Positions 33,380-43,575 of a stretch of DNA of 49,410 nt are shown here, piece by piece (position 1 is the stretch's first letter; every line of letters starts with the position of its first letter). The notes beneath the pieces were generated by a model. It was not told the origin of the DNA. It saw only the letters and a program-made list of their open reading frames with translations, and made no database searches. A program made the translations under genes and the position numbers. The stretch spans positions 1 to 49,410 of the forward strand of contig CALAXT010000009.1 in NCBI GenBank assembly GCA_937895435.1. The letters are read 5' to 3'. The DNA comes from an uncultured Paracoccaceae bacterium. GTDB taxonomy: Bacteria > Pseudomonadota > Alphaproteobacteria > Rhodobacterales > Rhodobacteraceae.

Positions 33380-35647
33380 TCAATGCCGGGTACGCTTGAC
33401 CTTGCGCGCCACCTTGGCCGCCTTCGCGCGTGCAGGGCCAGATTTGCGGCCATAACTGCGCCCCCCCCGCCCAGCACCGGCAGAACTGCCACCGGCGGGC
33501 ATTTCACGGCCCTCATGTTCAAGCAATTCCAGCATCAACCCGCCAGTAACGGGCACAGCCTCGGCCAACCGCACGGTCACATGCTGGCCCATGCTCAGCG
33601 TCAACCCACTGTCTGCCCCCATCAGGCTTTGGCTGCTCTGGTCATAATGAAAAAACTCACGCCCCAAACTGCGAATAGGGATCAGCCCATCTGCGCCAGT
33701 TTCATCCAACTTCACAAACAAACCAAACCGCGTCACGCCCGAAATCCGCCCCGCAAAGCGGCTGCCAACCCGATCAGACAAATAAGCAGCCAGATAACGG
33801 TCGGTGGTGTCACGCTCGGCTGCCATCGATCTGCGTTCGGTATCTGAAATGTGCTGTGCGGTTTCTGACAGATTTTCAATGTCATCCGCAGACAACCCAT
33901 CTGTCCCCCAGCCATGCGCTGCAATCAACGCCCGATGCACGATCAAATCGCTGTAACGCCGAATGGGCGAGGTGAAATGGGCATAGTTTTTCAGCGCCAA
34001 ACCAAAATGGCCAAAATTCTCGGGCGCATAATAGGCCTGCGTCATGGATCGCAGGGTTGAAATGTTCAAAAGTTCATCAAAATCCGTGCCTTCGGCCTGC
34101 GCCAACAACGCGTTCAGATGCCGGGTTTGCAGCACCTGCCCACGCGCCAGCACAAAACCTGACGCCATAGCCACTTCGCGCAACGCATCCAGCTTTTCAG
34201 CGGTGGGTTCTTCATGCACCCGGAACAACAGTGGCCGGCGCAGCCGGTTCAATTCTTCCGCAGCCGCAACATTGGCCAAAATCATGAATTCTTCGATCAG
34301 CTTGTGCGCATCAAACCGTTCACGGAAATCGACCGAGCGCACATTGCCCGCCTCATCCAGCACGATTTTGCGTTCGGGCAGTTCCAGGTCCAATGGCTGG
34401 CGCAGCGCACGGGCCTGTTTGACCGCACCATAAGCTGCGTAAAGCGGGGCGATCACATCTGCCATCAAAGGCGCAGTACGTTCAGAGGGCGTACCATCTT
34501 GCGCCGCCTGCACCTCTTCATAACTAAGTGCGGCGCGTGATTCCATAAGGCCACGGGTGAACCGATGCCCCAAAACCTGACCCTGCGAGGATATTTTTAG
34601 ACACACTGCAATACAGGCCCGCGGCACAGCTTCATGCAGCGAACACAGATCACCCGACAAAATATCTGGCAGCATCGGCACGACACGGTCAGGGAAATAG
34701 CTGGAATTGCCACGCGCGCGCGCTTCGCGATCAAGCACAGACCCGGGCGTGACATAGGCCGCAACATCCGCAATCGCCACCCATACCACATGCCCCCCAA
34801 CATTGCTTGGGTCTGAATCAGCATGCGCATAAAGGGCATCATCCCGATCGCGGGCATCGGCTGGATCAATGGTGATTAAGGAAAGGTGGCGCAAATCTTC
34901 ACGTGCGCCAAGGGTGACAGGCACAGCCCGGTCAGCCTCTTGCATCGCAGCATCCGAAAAAGCATCCGGGATGCCGTGCTGATGAATGGCGATCAGTGAT
35001 ACCGCCCGCGCCGCTGAAGGATCACCCAATCGGTTCACAATGCGCGCCCGCGGTAAACCCATGCGGTGTTTGGGGCCGGCGGCTTCGGCCTCAACCAATT
35101 CGCCATCCTGTGCGCCAAAGGTCGCATCGGGGGCAACTTGCCATTCTTTGTCAGACCCTTTGTCGATTGGCAAAATACGCCCACCTTCGGGGCCATTTCG
35201 GAAAATACCCAGAAGTTTCAGCGGATTGGTGCCAATCTTGCGGATCAGCCGCGCCTCATACTGATGATCCGCATTGGCAATCGGGGTAAGCCGGGCCAAA
35301 ATTCGGTCACCCTCAGCCACAGGGGCATCGGATTTGCGCGGGCAAAACAACACCCGCGGCATCGCACCCTCACCTGTCCATTCCAAAGGGCGGGCGAATT
35401 GATCACCATCCGCATCGCTGGCCAAAACCTGCAAAACCGCCACTGGCGGCAGGCTGTCAGGGTCACGAAAGACGCGGCGGCGCTTTTCCAGCCGGCCTTC
35501 ATCTTCCAATTCCTTGAGCATTCGCTTTAGGTCGATACGGGCCGCCCCTTTCAACCCGAAAGCCTTGGCGATATCACGCTTGGCAGACAGGGCGGGGTTA
35601 TCGGTGATCCATTCAAGGATCTGTTGTTTTGATGGGATCTCGGTCAT
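33380..35647 (-). CDS. rnr: Ribonuclease R
   Basis: A 755-residue RNase II/R-family 3'-to-5' exoribonuclease. An N-terminal winged-helix and cold-shock region (about 1-190, starting MTEIPSKQQILEWI) precedes the RNB catalytic domain. The acidic metal cluster is in TIDPADARDRDDALY, followed by NSSYFPDRVVPMLP and FTSPIRRYSDLIVHR. An S1 domain covers about 635-715, and a Lys/Arg-rich tail ends the protein. It degrades structured RNA and takes part in quality control. The ATG at 35647 gives the family start; the ATG at 35674 adds nine residues. dapE ends 46 bases upstream, so the two may be co-transcribed. Confidence 0.96.
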   Translation of the reverse strand: MTEIPSKQQILEWITDNPALSAKRDIAKAFGLKGAARIDLKRMLKELEDEGRLEKRRRVFRDPDSLPPVAVLQVLASDADGDQFARPLEWTGEGAMPRVLFCPRKSDAPVAEGDRILARLTPIANADHQYEARLIRKIGTNPLKLLGIFRNGPEGGRILPIDKGSDKEWQVAPDATFGAQDGELVEAEAAGPKHRMGLPRARIVNRLGDPSAARAVSLIAIHQHGIPDAFSDAAMQEADRAVPVTLGAREDLRHLSLITIDPADARDRDDALYAHADSDPSNVGGHVVWVAIADVAAYVTPGSVLDREARARGNSSYFPDRVVPMLPDILSGDLCSLHEAVPRACIAVCLKISSQGQVLGHRFTRGLMESRAALSYEEVQAAQDGTPSERTAPLMADVIAPLYAAYGAVKQARALRQPLDLELPERKIVLDEAGNVRSVDFRERFDAHKLIEEFMILANVAAAEELNRLRRPLLFRVHEEPTAEKLDALREVAMASGFVLARGQVLQTRHLNALLAQAEGTDFDELLNISTLRSMTQAYYAPENFGHFGLALKNYAHFTSPIRRYSDLIVHRALIAAHGWGTDGLSADDIENLSETAQHISDTERRSMAAERDTTDRYLAAYLSDRVGSRFAGRISGVTRFGLFVKLDETGADGLIPIRSLGREFFHYDQSSQSLMGADSGLTLSMGQHVTVRLAEAVPVTGGLMLELLEHEGREMPAGGSSAGAGRGGRSYGRKSGPARAKAAKVARKVKRTRH

Positions 35648-35693
35648 GGTGCCTGATAGCATGCGTTCACGCATGCGTCACCGAGAAAGCGCA

Positions 35694-36845
35694 TCAGGCA
35701 AAATAGCTTTGCAAAACTCGCAAATAGATCGATTTCAACGCACCAATATGCTCTACCGCCACGCGTTCATCCACCTGATGCATTGTTTGCCCCACCAAGC
35801 CAAATTCCACGACTGGACAGACATCTTTGATAAAACGCGCATCAGACGTACCCCCAGAGGTCGACATCTCTGGCGTAATGCCGGTTTCGTCTTGAACCGC
35901 TTGGGCCACCAGCGCTGAAAGTGAGCCGGGGGGGGTCAAAAAGCTTTCACCCGATACAGAGATGCGCAGATCAATATCAATCCCAGTTGCTCGCTGCAGG
36001 GCTGTGGCCTCGGCCTGCAGCCAATCCGACAGGCTTTGGCTGGTGTGCAGGTCGTTGAAGCGGATGTTCAGGGTGGCGCGGGCCTCGGCCGGGATAACAT
36101 TGCTGGCGGGGTTGCCAGTGTCGACCGTCGTGATGGCCAGCGTTGACGGATCGAAATGACTGGTGCCCCGATCCAGTTCATGGTGTGCCAAACGATCAAG
36201 CAAATGCACCAGCGCTGGCAGCGGATTTTTAGCCCGGTGCGGATAGGCCGCGTGGCCTTGCACGCCGCGCACCGTCAGATGAACATTCATTGACCCTCGG
36301 CGTCCAATTTTCATCATCTGGCCCAAGTGGTCGGGGCATGTCGGCTCACCGACCAGACAGGCGGTCATGGTTTCACCCTGCGCCTGCATATAATCCAAAA
36401 GCGCCAGGGTGCCATCGCGGCCTAGCCCCTCTTCATCACCGGTAATTGTCAGAATTACTGCGCCATCGGGTGGGGTTTGCTGCACAAAATCAATTGCTGC
36501 CGCGACAAAAGCCGCAACGCCCGATTTCATGTCACAGGCCCCACGGCCATACATAAACCCATCCGACACTTCAGCGCCAAAGGGCGCAAAGCGCCATGCC
36601 GCCTCATTGCCCACGGGCACGACATCGGTGTGACCGTTGAACCCAAAGCTGCGGTTGGCCCCGCGCGCACCCCAGCGGGCAAAGAGATTGGGCACGCCAC
36701 CCCGATCCACCCGCTGGCAGGTAAATCCTGCAACCGTCAGCATTTGTTCAAGCAGCAAAAGCGCGCCCCCCTCAGCTGGCGTGACAGAGGGGCAGCGGAT
36801 CAGGGCGGCCGTTAAGGCAACCGGGTCAATGGGGGCATGCGTCAT
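35694..36845 (-). CDS. dapE: Succinyl-diaminopimelate desuccinylase
   Basis: A 383-residue M20 metallopeptidase-family enzyme of lysine and meso-diaminopimelate synthesis. It starts [20 protein letters not shown]. Zinc ligands and catalytic residues appear in [32 protein letters not shown] (catalytic Glu) and VGEPT, and the C-terminal [16 protein letters not shown] carries the last His ligand. The ATG at 36845 is preferred to the one at 36875, because the added ten residues are not family-like. The terminator of the next gene upstream (cycA) lies between, so it needs its own promoter. Confidence 0.96.
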   Translation of the reverse strand: MTHAPIDPVALTAALIRCPSVTPAEGGALLLLEQMLTVAGFTCQRVDRGGVPNLFARWGARGANRSFGFNGHTDVVPVGNEAAWRFAPFGAEVSDGFMYGRGACDMKSGVAAFVAAAIDFVQQTPPDGAVILTITGDEEGLGRDGTLALLDYMQAQGETMTACLVGEPTCPDHLGQMMKIGRRGSMNVHLTVRGVQGHAAYPHRAKNPLPALVHLLDRLAHHELDRGTSHFDPSTLAITTVDTGNPASNVIPAEARATLNIRFNDLHTSQSLSDWLQAEATALQRATGIDIDLRISVSGESFLTPPGSLSALVAQAVQDETGITPEMSTSGGTSDARFIKDVCPVVEFGLVGQTMHQVDERVAVEHIGALKSIYLRVLQSYFA

Positions 36846-36909
36846 GATGGGTGTGTTGGCTTTCGCTGGGGTCACCGGCTAGTTAGCGCTGCACACAGGC
36901 GCAGTGCAA

Positions 36910-36940
36910 GAAAAAGGCCACGGAGTTTGTCCCCGTGGCC
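36910..36940 (-). terminator. Intrinsic terminator after cycA
   Basis: On the minus strand GGCCACGG pairs with CCGTGGCC (36916-36923 with 36933-36940) around a 9-base loop, followed by UUUUU. It lies about 25 bases after the cytochrome stop. Confidence 0.9.
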
Positions 36941-36966
36941 CAATAATCCTGTTGTCTTCGCGGAGA

Positions 36967-37380
36967 TCAGTTGGCGACACTGGCCAGATAGGCGGCCACA
37001 TCTTCGCTTTTTTTCGCAAGCTTGAACGCCATACCTGATTTTGCTTTCGAGTTGCCCGTGGCATTTTTCAGGTACGCGGTGGGATCTTTCAAATAGGTAG
37101 CAATCTCTTCTTCAGACCACACCAGACCCTTTTCGCCAGCTTCCACGAGGGATTTGGAGTATTTAAAACCCTCAAGCCCAGCAAGCGGACGACCGACCAC
37201 GCCGTACAGGTTGGGGCCAACTTTGCCGCCCTTGACGATGGCTGTGCCATCAGCTGCAACGATAGAATGGCAAGATTTACACTTGCTGAATTCTTTTTCG
37301 CCCACAGCCGGATCACCAGCGGCCAAAATGGGTCCGGCCACCAAAGTAGCCACAACGGCCAACGCATATTTCATATTCAT
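36967..37380 (-). CDS. cycA: Cytochrome c2/c550
   Basis: A 137-residue precursor. A signal peptide (about 1-20) sends it to the periplasm. Haem attachment is at CKSCH (34-38), GGKVGPNLYGVVGRPLAG is the class I cytochrome c loop, and the sixth ligand is Met117 in KSGMAFKL. The sequence follows the Rhodobacter c2 / Paracoccus c550 pattern. It carries electrons from the bc1 complex to oxidases and, in phototrophs, to the reaction centre; its presence fits the bchH gene but does not by itself prove phototrophy. GGGAGAGAGAAT precedes the ATG. It has its own promoter and terminator. Confidence 0.93.
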   Translation of the reverse strand: MNMKYALAVVATLVAGPILAAGDPAVGEKEFSKCKSCHSIVAADGTAIVKGGKVGPNLYGVVGRPLAGLEGFKYSKSLVEAGEKGLVWSEEEIATYLKDPTAYLKNATGNSKAKSGMAFKLAKKSEDVAAYLASVAN

Positions 37381-37413
37381 ATTCTCTCTCCCTCAGGCGT
37401 TATGATTTTGCCC

Positions 37414-37442
37414 ATTATCTCGGGAATGCCGCGAAACGTCAA
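37414..37442 (-). promoter_or_regulatory. Sigma-70-type promoter of cycA
   Basis: On the minus strand TTGACG (37437-37442) and GATAAT (37414-37419) are separated by exactly 17 bases and lie 34 bases before the cycA ATG. Each hexamer is one base off consensus, which suggests strong, mostly constitutive expression with a short leader. Confidence 0.75.
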
Positions 37443-37541
37443 ACCGGATAAACAACAAATCCGCGTGATATCCGTATCGAAAAGCGCCATAATCCGAACT
37501 ACCATTTATAAACTAGAACACTCGGCCCAAAAGGACAGGCG

Positions 37542-38447
37542 ATGCAGCAAGATTATGCCGATGTGATTGATGCGCAGACATGGGCGTTTATCCGACGGAC
37601 CGAATCTTTTTATCCACCCGATACCGCGCAGCGGAACCTGACCGAGCAGCGCAGCATCTATAACACCATGTGCGCGGCCTTTCATCAGGGCTATCCAGCA
37701 GAAATGATTGCCAGAGATGCATATATGGCAGGTGTGCCCGTGCGCCACTACACGCCTAAGCAGGTTTTGGGCCCAGCGCGGGTCTTGTATTTTCATGGGG
37801 GCGGTTTTGTCGTTGGGGGGCTGGAAAGTCATGATGACGTCTGCGCCGAACTGTCAGACCGAACAGGCTTTGCGCTGATATCCGCAGATTATCGTTTATG
37901 CCCCGAACATGTGCACCCGGCCGCATTTGAGGATTGTTTGGCCGTGACCCGCACTGTGCTGACCCAAGGCCCACAGCCGGTAATATTGGTGGGCGACAGT
38001 GCGGGCGGCACCTTGGCCGCGGCCGTGGCGCTGGCCTTGCGTGGTCAAGCACAATTGGCGGGGGTGGTTCTGATCTATCCGGGGCTGGGCGGTGATATGA
38101 ACCGCGGCAGCTATCTAACCCAAGCCCATGCCCCGATGCTGAGCCGGGATGACGTGCTTTTTTACAAAGACATCCGCCAAGCCGCTGACCATGACATCAC
38201 TGCCAGCCCGTTGGCCGCCACTGATTTGACAGGGTTGCCGCCCGTGGTGGCCTTTGCCGCTGAATGTGACCCGCTGGCGGATGACGCGGGCGAATTTTGC
38301 GCGCGGATCACAGCCCAAGGTGGGGTAGCCCGTGCTGTGTTAGAGCGGGGTTTGGTGCATGGCTATTTGCGCGCCCGCACCGAAGTTGACCGGGCACGCA
38401 ACAGCTTTACCCGTATTGTTGACGCCATCGCTGCCTGCGCAACATAG
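37542..38447 (+). CDS. Alpha/beta hydrolase, HSL (family IV) esterase type
   Basis: A 301-residue serine hydrolase. The oxyanion motif HGGG is at 85-88, the nucleophile Ser153 in VGDSAGGTLAA, the acid is probably Asp in ECDPLADDAG (near 247), and the base is the His of LVHGYLR near the C-terminus. Family IV enzymes hydrolyse short acyl esters or act on carbamates and lactones. The ATG at 37542 follows AAAAGGACAGGCG. It is divergent from cycA and convergent with the ABC transporter, with only 16 bases to the next stop. No signal peptide is seen, so it is cytosolic. Confidence 0.9.
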   Translation: MQQDYADVIDAQTWAFIRRTESFYPPDTAQRNLTEQRSIYNTMCAAFHQGYPAEMIARDAYMAGVPVRHYTPKQVLGPARVLYFHGGGFVVGGLESHDDVCAELSDRTGFALISADYRLCPEHVHPAAFEDCLAVTRTVLTQGPQPVILVGDSAGGTLAAAVALALRGQAQLAGVVLIYPGLGGDMNRGSYLTQAHAPMLSRDDVLFYKDIRQAADHDITASPLAATDLTGLPPVVAFAAECDPLADDAGEFCARITAQGGVARAVLERGLVHGYLRARTEVDRARNSFTRIVDAIAACAT

Positions 38448-38463
38448 CGCCCAAGATCAGCGA

Positions 38464-40113
38464 TCAGTTCCCCGCGCTTTCAATCCGACGCGCCGAACGA
38501 ACAGATTCAAGCCAACCGGTCTGCATTTCTGGCACTGAAGACAGCAATAGATCGGTGTAATCGTCAAAGGGTGGGTTCAGCACCTGAGATTTAGGCCCAT
38601 AGCGTACGACCTGCCCGCGATGCATCACCGCAATACTGTCAGCGATGGCCCGCACCGTGGCGATATCATGCGTGATGAACAGATAGGCCACGCCCTCAAG
38701 CGCTTGCAAATCCAGCAGCAACCGCAAAATACCATCTGCCACCAACGGATCCAAAGCAGATGTGACCTCGTCACAAATGATCAAGCTGGGCTTGGCGGCA
38801 AGCGCGCGTGCAATGCACACCCGCTGTTTCTGCCCCCCCGACAGCTCTGCTGGATAACGATCAATAAAGCCTGCGCCCATTTCAATCGCATCAAGCAATT
38901 CCAAAATACGCGCCTGCTTTTGTGCGCCCTCCATCCCGAAATAAAGCGACAAAGGCCGGCCGACGATGGTGCCCACGGTTTGGCGCGGGTTCATCGCAAC
39001 ATCGGCCATTTGATAAATCATCTGAATTTCGCGCAAATCTTCTTGGTCGCGATCTGCCAAACGAGCCGGCAAGGCACGGTCTTTGAACACCATCCGCCCC
39101 TTTAAGGGTGGCAAAAGCCCAGTGATCGCACGCGCCAGTGTTGATTTGCCCGACCCACTTTCACCCACAATCGCCAGCGTCTGGCCCCCAGACAACGAAA
39201 CAGTGATATTTTTCAAAACATCCAGCGGCACACCCGGATAACGGGCGGTGATGCCCTCAACCCGCAATACAGGTTGATCGGCTGGGGGCTTTTCAGCGTG
39301 CTCGATTGATCGAACCGACACAAGCGCGCGAGTATAATCCTGTTTTGGGGCCGTGATAATCTGCTGGGTCGTTCCGTATTCGACCATCTTACCACCACGC
39401 AACACCATGATGTCATCAGAAACCTGTGCCACCACCGCCAAATCATGCGTAATATAAAGTGCAGCCACACCAGTATCGCGGATTGCGTCTTTGATTGCTG
39501 CCAGAACATCAATCTGCGTTGTCACATCCAGCGCGGTTGTTGGCTCATCAAACACAACAAGATCAGGTTTGGGGCAAAGCGCCATGGCAGTCATCACCCG
39601 CTGCAACTGCCCACCCGACACCTGATGCGGATAGCGCCGCCCGATGGTTTCGGGGTTGGGCAGGCCCAGCTTACCAAACAGTGTCACCGCGCGGGCCTCG
39701 GCTTCGGTGCGGGTCATCAGGCGGTGACGCAGGCTGGCCTCAATCACCTGATCCATCAATCTCAGCGCCGGGTTGAACGCCGCCGCTGCCGATTGTGCAA
39801 CATATGTTACCTCGGCCCCGCGCAAACCACGCAAACCCACTGCGCCAAGCGTGCCAATATCACGGCCATTAAGCAGGATCTGTCCACCAGAAATCCGCAC
39901 CCCCCCGCGCCCATAGGCCATGGCACTTAGCCCAATGGTAGATTTGCCGGCGCCCGATTCCCCAATCAGCCCCAGAACCTTGCCCTTTTCGACCCGCAAA
40001 TCGACATCTTGGACCAAGACGATATTGCGCGGCTTTTCACCAGGCGGAAAGGCCGTCGCCTCAATCCGAAGGCCGGTGATTTCAAGCGCGGCCGGGTCGG
40101 TTGATTCAGACAT
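38464..40113 (-). CDS. Peptide-type ABC transporter, fused double ATPase
   Basis: A 549-residue ATPase with two complete nucleotide-binding domains in one chain, equivalent to DppD plus DppF. The first has Walker A GESGAGKST (51-59), signature VSGGQLQRV and Walker B LVVFDEPTTALD. The second has GESGSGKSTLA, LSGGQKQRV and LIICDEVTSALD. It powers import through the two permeases upstream. The start ATG at 40113 overlaps the permease stop by 8 bases. The OppD/F-like C-terminal extension of the first domain (YGTTQQIITAPKQDYTRAL) is present. Confidence 0.93.
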   Translation of the reverse strand: MSESTDPAALEITGLRIEATAFPPGEKPRNIVLVQDVDLRVEKGKVLGLIGESGAGKSTIGLSAMAYGRGGVRISGGQILLNGRDIGTLGAVGLRGLRGAEVTYVAQSAAAAFNPALRLMDQVIEASLRHRLMTRTEAEARAVTLFGKLGLPNPETIGRRYPHQVSGGQLQRVMTAMALCPKPDLVVFDEPTTALDVTTQIDVLAAIKDAIRDTGVAALYITHDLAVVAQVSDDIMVLRGGKMVEYGTTQQIITAPKQDYTRALVSVRSIEHAEKPPADQPVLRVEGITARYPGVPLDVLKNITVSLSGGQTLAIVGESGSGKSTLARAITGLLPPLKGRMVFKDRALPARLADRDQEDLREIQMIYQMADVAMNPRQTVGTIVGRPLSLYFGMEGAQKQARILELLDAIEMGAGFIDRYPAELSGGQKQRVCIARALAAKPSLIICDEVTSALDPLVADGILRLLLDLQALEGVAYLFITHDIATVRAIADSIAVMHRGQVVRYGPKSQVLNPPFDDYTDLLLSSVPEMQTGWLESVRSARRIESAGN

Positions 40114-40924
40114 TGCGGCCCCCCTTTAAGCTAGAGGTGCGATTAAGCACCCAATCGGCCACCAGATTGACCGAAATGGCCAAGGTCGCGATCGCAAAAG
40201 CGGGCACAAGCGCTGCAGGAATACCGTAGATGATGCCCTCACGGTTCTCTTTCACAATTCCGCCCCAATCGGCCAAGGGCGGTTGCACGCCCAAACCCAA
40301 AAACGACAATGTTGAAATAAACAACACCATGAAAATGAACCGCAATCCCATTTCGGCCACCAGTGGCGACAGCGCATTTGGCAAGATTTCACGAAAGATG
40401 ATCCAAGCCGTACCCTCACCGCGCAGGCGCGCAGCCTCGACATAATCCATCACGTTAATATCCACCGCCACGGCGCGGCTCAGACGAAAAACGCGGGTGG
40501 CATCCAGAAGCCCCATCACCAAAATTAAGATCGGCAACGTGACAGGCATCACCGACAGCACAACCAGCGCAAAGATCAGTGCGGGAATCGACATAATCAA
40601 ATCGACAAAGCGCGACAGCGCCTGATCGATCCACCCGCCGCTGACAGCCGCGGTAAAGCCCAGAATGGACCCCGTGATAAAGCTCAGCGCAGTTGCAGCT
40701 GTGGCCACGAAGATCGTCGTCTGCCCACCCCAGATCATCCGGCTTAACAGATCACGCCCAATGGTATCCGTGCCTAAAAGATGCTTGGCAGACCACGGCT
40801 CCCACGTGTCACCCACGATCTCAGCCATGCCATAGGGGGCAAGCCAGGGCGCAAATATTGCCCCCATAAAATAAAGCCCGGTGAAAAACAGGCCAATAAG
40901 GGCCGACAGCGGGATACGGCTCAT
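40106..40924 (-). CDS. Peptide-type ABC transporter permease (DppC-like)
   Basis: A 272-residue inner-membrane permease with about six transmembrane helices and the BPD_transp_1 coupling loop EAARLRGEGTAWIIFREILPNAL. The N-terminal HLLGTDTIGRDLLSRMIWGG is the DppC/OppC signature. It pairs with the DppB-like permease, whose stop overlaps its ATG (ATGA), and it overlaps the ATPase gene. Together they form the channel of a solute importer. Confidence 0.93.
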   Translation of the reverse strand: MSRIPLSALIGLFFTGLYFMGAIFAPWLAPYGMAEIVGDTWEPWSAKHLLGTDTIGRDLLSRMIWGGQTTIFVATAATALSFITGSILGFTAAVSGGWIDQALSRFVDLIMSIPALIFALVVLSVMPVTLPILILVMGLLDATRVFRLSRAVAVDINVMDYVEAARLRGEGTAWIIFREILPNALSPLVAEMGLRFIFMVLFISTLSFLGLGVQPPLADWGGIVKENREGIIYGIPAALVPAFAIATLAISVNLVADWVLNRTSSLKGGRNV

Positions 40925-41880
40925 TTTGGGTGCCTCAGCCGTGGATTGGACAAGATTGAGATAACATCTGCCAACAGGTTCAGACCAATATAGATGGCGG
41001 CAAAGACAAGCCCGCAGGCCTGCACCACCGGCACGTCGCGCTTTGATACATGATCAACCAGATATTGGCCCATGCCGGGATAGACAAAAACAACCTCAAC
41101 CACGACGACGCCGACGATCAGATAGGCCATGTTTAACATCACAACATTGACCACAGGGGCAATTGCGTTGGGAAATGCGTGGCGTGCAATGATCCAGAAC
41201 GGCCGCAACCCCTTAAGCTCGGCTGTTTCGATATAGGGCGATTGCATCACGTTCAAAATCGCCGCCCGCGTCATGCGCATCATGTGACCCAAGACGACCA
41301 AAACCAAAACCAGTACGGGCAAGGCAATGGCATAAAGTTTGTCACCCAAGCTCATACTGTCATGAATGGTTGAAAGCGAAACCAGCAGCCGCAGTTTGAC
41401 GGCCAGAAAAAACGTCAAGATATAGGCCAGCAGAAACTCTGGCACCGACACGGTTGCCAATGTCACACCAGAAATCAGTTTATCCGGCCAGCGCCCCTGA
41501 TAGCGCACAGCGATCAGCCCCAAGATGATGGCGCTGGGAACCGAGATTAGCGCCGCACAAAAGGCCAAGAACAACGTATTTCCCAGCCGCTTGCTCATGG
41601 CCTGCGCGATGTCTTGTTTGTTGGTCAGCGCCACACCCAGATCGCCCTGCAACGCATTGCCCAACCACGACAGATAACGCGTCAGTGCAGGCTCATTTAA
41701 CCCAAGTTCTTGGCGCAAGTTTGCCAACGAGGTTGGGGTGGCGGATTGGCCCAAAATGCTTTGGGCCACATCACCAGGCAGGATCTGCGTGCCAACAAAG
41801 ATCAGCACCGATGCGGCCCAGAGCAGCAAGATGCCCAGCGCCAAGCGCTGGGCAATCAAGGTTACAACTGGATGCAACAT
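40921..41880 (-). CDS. Peptide-type ABC transporter permease (DppB-like)
   Basis: A 319-residue permease with six predicted helices. The first is IAQRLALGILLLWAASVLIFV, followed by the family motif LPGDVAQSILGQ; the coupling loop is TAELKGLRPFWIIARHAFPNAIAP. The frame is open 25 codons further upstream, but that part overlaps the binding-protein gene, so the ATG at 41880, 9 bases after that gene's stop, is chosen. It is translationally coupled to the DppC-like gene. Confidence 0.93.
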   Translation of the reverse strand: MLHPVVTLIAQRLALGILLLWAASVLIFVGTQILPGDVAQSILGQSATPTSLANLRQELGLNEPALTRYLSWLGNALQGDLGVALTNKQDIAQAMSKRLGNTLFLAFCAALISVPSAIILGLIAVRYQGRWPDKLISGVTLATVSVPEFLLAYILTFFLAVKLRLLVSLSTIHDSMSLGDKLYAIALPVLVLVLVVLGHMMRMTRAAILNVMQSPYIETAELKGLRPFWIIARHAFPNAIAPVVNVVMLNMAYLIVGVVVVEVVFVYPGMGQYLVDHVSKRDVPVVQACGLVFAAIYIGLNLLADVISILSNPRLRHPK

Positions 41881-41888
41881 CCTGTTCC

Positions 41889-43475
41889 TTATGCCATCCA
41901 GCACTGCTGGGCGGCATAACCATTCATCATTTCGGCGTTGGGGTTGTTTTCCCAACCAGCGACCTTTTCGTTGACCGCGTCGATGAAGTCGTTGAACATC
42001 GGGCAGATCACGCCGCCATCATCATGCAAGATGCGCGCGATTTGGCCATAAAGCGCCTTGCGCTTGACCAGATCTGTTTCCGCACGGGCCTGCAGGATAA
42101 GCGTATCGAAATCTGCACTTTTGAACTTGGTGTCATTCCAATCTGCAGTGGATAGATATGCAGTGGAATACATCTGATCCTGCACAGGACGGCCACCCCA
42201 ATAGGATGCGCAGAATGGCTGCACGTTCCAGACGTTTGACCAATAACCATCATCGGGTTCGCGCTTGATTTCCAACGGGATACCACATTTGGCTGCCGAT
42301 TGCTGGAACAGTGCCGCCGCATCAACTGCGCCAGGAAAGGCACCCTCGGCCACACGCAGAATAATCGGGCTGCCATCATGCCCCGAGGCCTTGTAATGCA
42401 CCGCGGCTTTTTCAGGATCATACATGCGCTGAGCCAGCGTTTCGTCAAACAGCGGATAGGCTGCGTTGATCGGAATATCGTTACCAACCCCACCAAAGCC
42501 ATCGAGGATCTTATCCACCATTTCCTGACGATCGATCGCATATTTCAGCGCCAAACGCAGGTCACGGTTGTCAAAGGGTGCAGCGTCGCAGTGCATGATG
42601 AACACATAATGCCCACGGCCTGACACGTTCTTGATCATCACGCCCGGCGCGCGGCCCAACAGGCGCGCAACCTTGGGGTCGACGCGGTTGATCATGTGCA
42701 CCTGACCCGACTGCAGCGCAGAAGTTCGCGCAGTTGAATCATTAATGATCAGCATTTCGACCTGATCGAAATAGCCACGATCCGCGTTCCAGTCGTTCGC
42801 GTTCTTTTCAAACTGATAACGCACGCCAGCCTCGGCAGAGGCGATTTTATAGGCACCGGTGCCGATACCCGCGTTCGGGTTATCCATGCCACCACCGGGC
42901 TGCACGATCAGGTGATAATCGGCAAGCAGATACGGAAGGTCGGCATTGCCAGTCGAAAGTGAGAACTGAATACGGTCGCCATCCGCTTTGATGCTTTCGA
43001 TACCCTGCATGATGCCCAGCGCACCGGATTTCGATTCGGCATTGGAATGGCGCTGAAATGTTTTCAGCACGTCATCAACAGTCATGGTTTGACCGTTATG
43101 AAACTCAACACCTTTGCGGATCTTAAACGACCAAACTTTGGCATCTGCTGACGATTCAAACGACTCGGCCAACTGCGGCTCAAGATCACCATTGCCGGCA
43201 ACGCGCACAATCGTGTCACCCCATGTGCGACCAACCGAGAACGGCACGGGGCTGTCAGAGGTGCCTGGATCAAGCGCATCGGTGGTTTCACCACCACCCA
43301 TACCCATTTTAAGCGTTCCGCCCTTTTGCGGACCTGCGGCATGTGCAGCCGAGGCCAACAAAGTGCTGGCTGACGCTGCCGTGATACCGGCAGCTGCGGC
43401 GCGGCCCATGAAAGCACGGCGGCTGAATTTGCCCTGTGCGGTCTGCGTCAAAAGGTATTTAAGTTCGTCGTTCAT
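41889..43475 (-). CDS. ABC transporter substrate-binding protein (family 5)
   Basis: A 528-residue periplasmic binding protein of the peptide/nickel class (SBP_bac_5). The leader is a Tat signal: FSRRAFMGRAAAAG at about 17-30, cleavage near AAHA. Export in folded form is therefore expected. The body has the SBP_bac_5 landmarks KVWSFKIRKGVEFHNGQTMT (as in DppA/OppA) and LALKYAIDRQEMVDKI. Substrates may be peptides, but also amides or sugars in this family. AGGGAGAGACAC precedes the ATG at 43475. It is encoded downstream of the CocE-like hydrolase and upstream of the permeases. Confidence 0.92.
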   Translation of the reverse strand: MNDELKYLLTQTAQGKFSRRAFMGRAAAAGITAASASTLLASAAHAAGPQKGGTLKMGMGGGETTDALDPGTSDSPVPFSVGRTWGDTIVRVAGNGDLEPQLAESFESSADAKVWSFKIRKGVEFHNGQTMTVDDVLKTFQRHSNAESKSGALGIMQGIESIKADGDRIQFSLSTGNADLPYLLADYHLIVQPGGGMDNPNAGIGTGAYKIASAEAGVRYQFEKNANDWNADRGYFDQVEMLIINDSTARTSALQSGQVHMINRVDPKVARLLGRAPGVMIKNVSGRGHYVFIMHCDAAPFDNRDLRLALKYAIDRQEMVDKILDGFGGVGNDIPINAAYPLFDETLAQRMYDPEKAAVHYKASGHDGSPIILRVAEGAFPGAVDAAALFQQSAAKCGIPLEIKREPDDGYWSNVWNVQPFCASYWGGRPVQDQMYSTAYLSTADWNDTKFKSADFDTLILQARAETDLVKRKALYGQIARILHDDGGVICPMFNDFIDAVNEKVAGWENNPNAEMMNGYAAQQCWMA

Positions 43476-43575
43476 GTGTCTCTCCCTGCCAAACATTTTT
43501 CCGGCTGATACCATCATGGCGCAAAAAGTGTTTTGACGGAAACCAATTTTTTGCGCCCTTTGTGTCTATTTTGGT

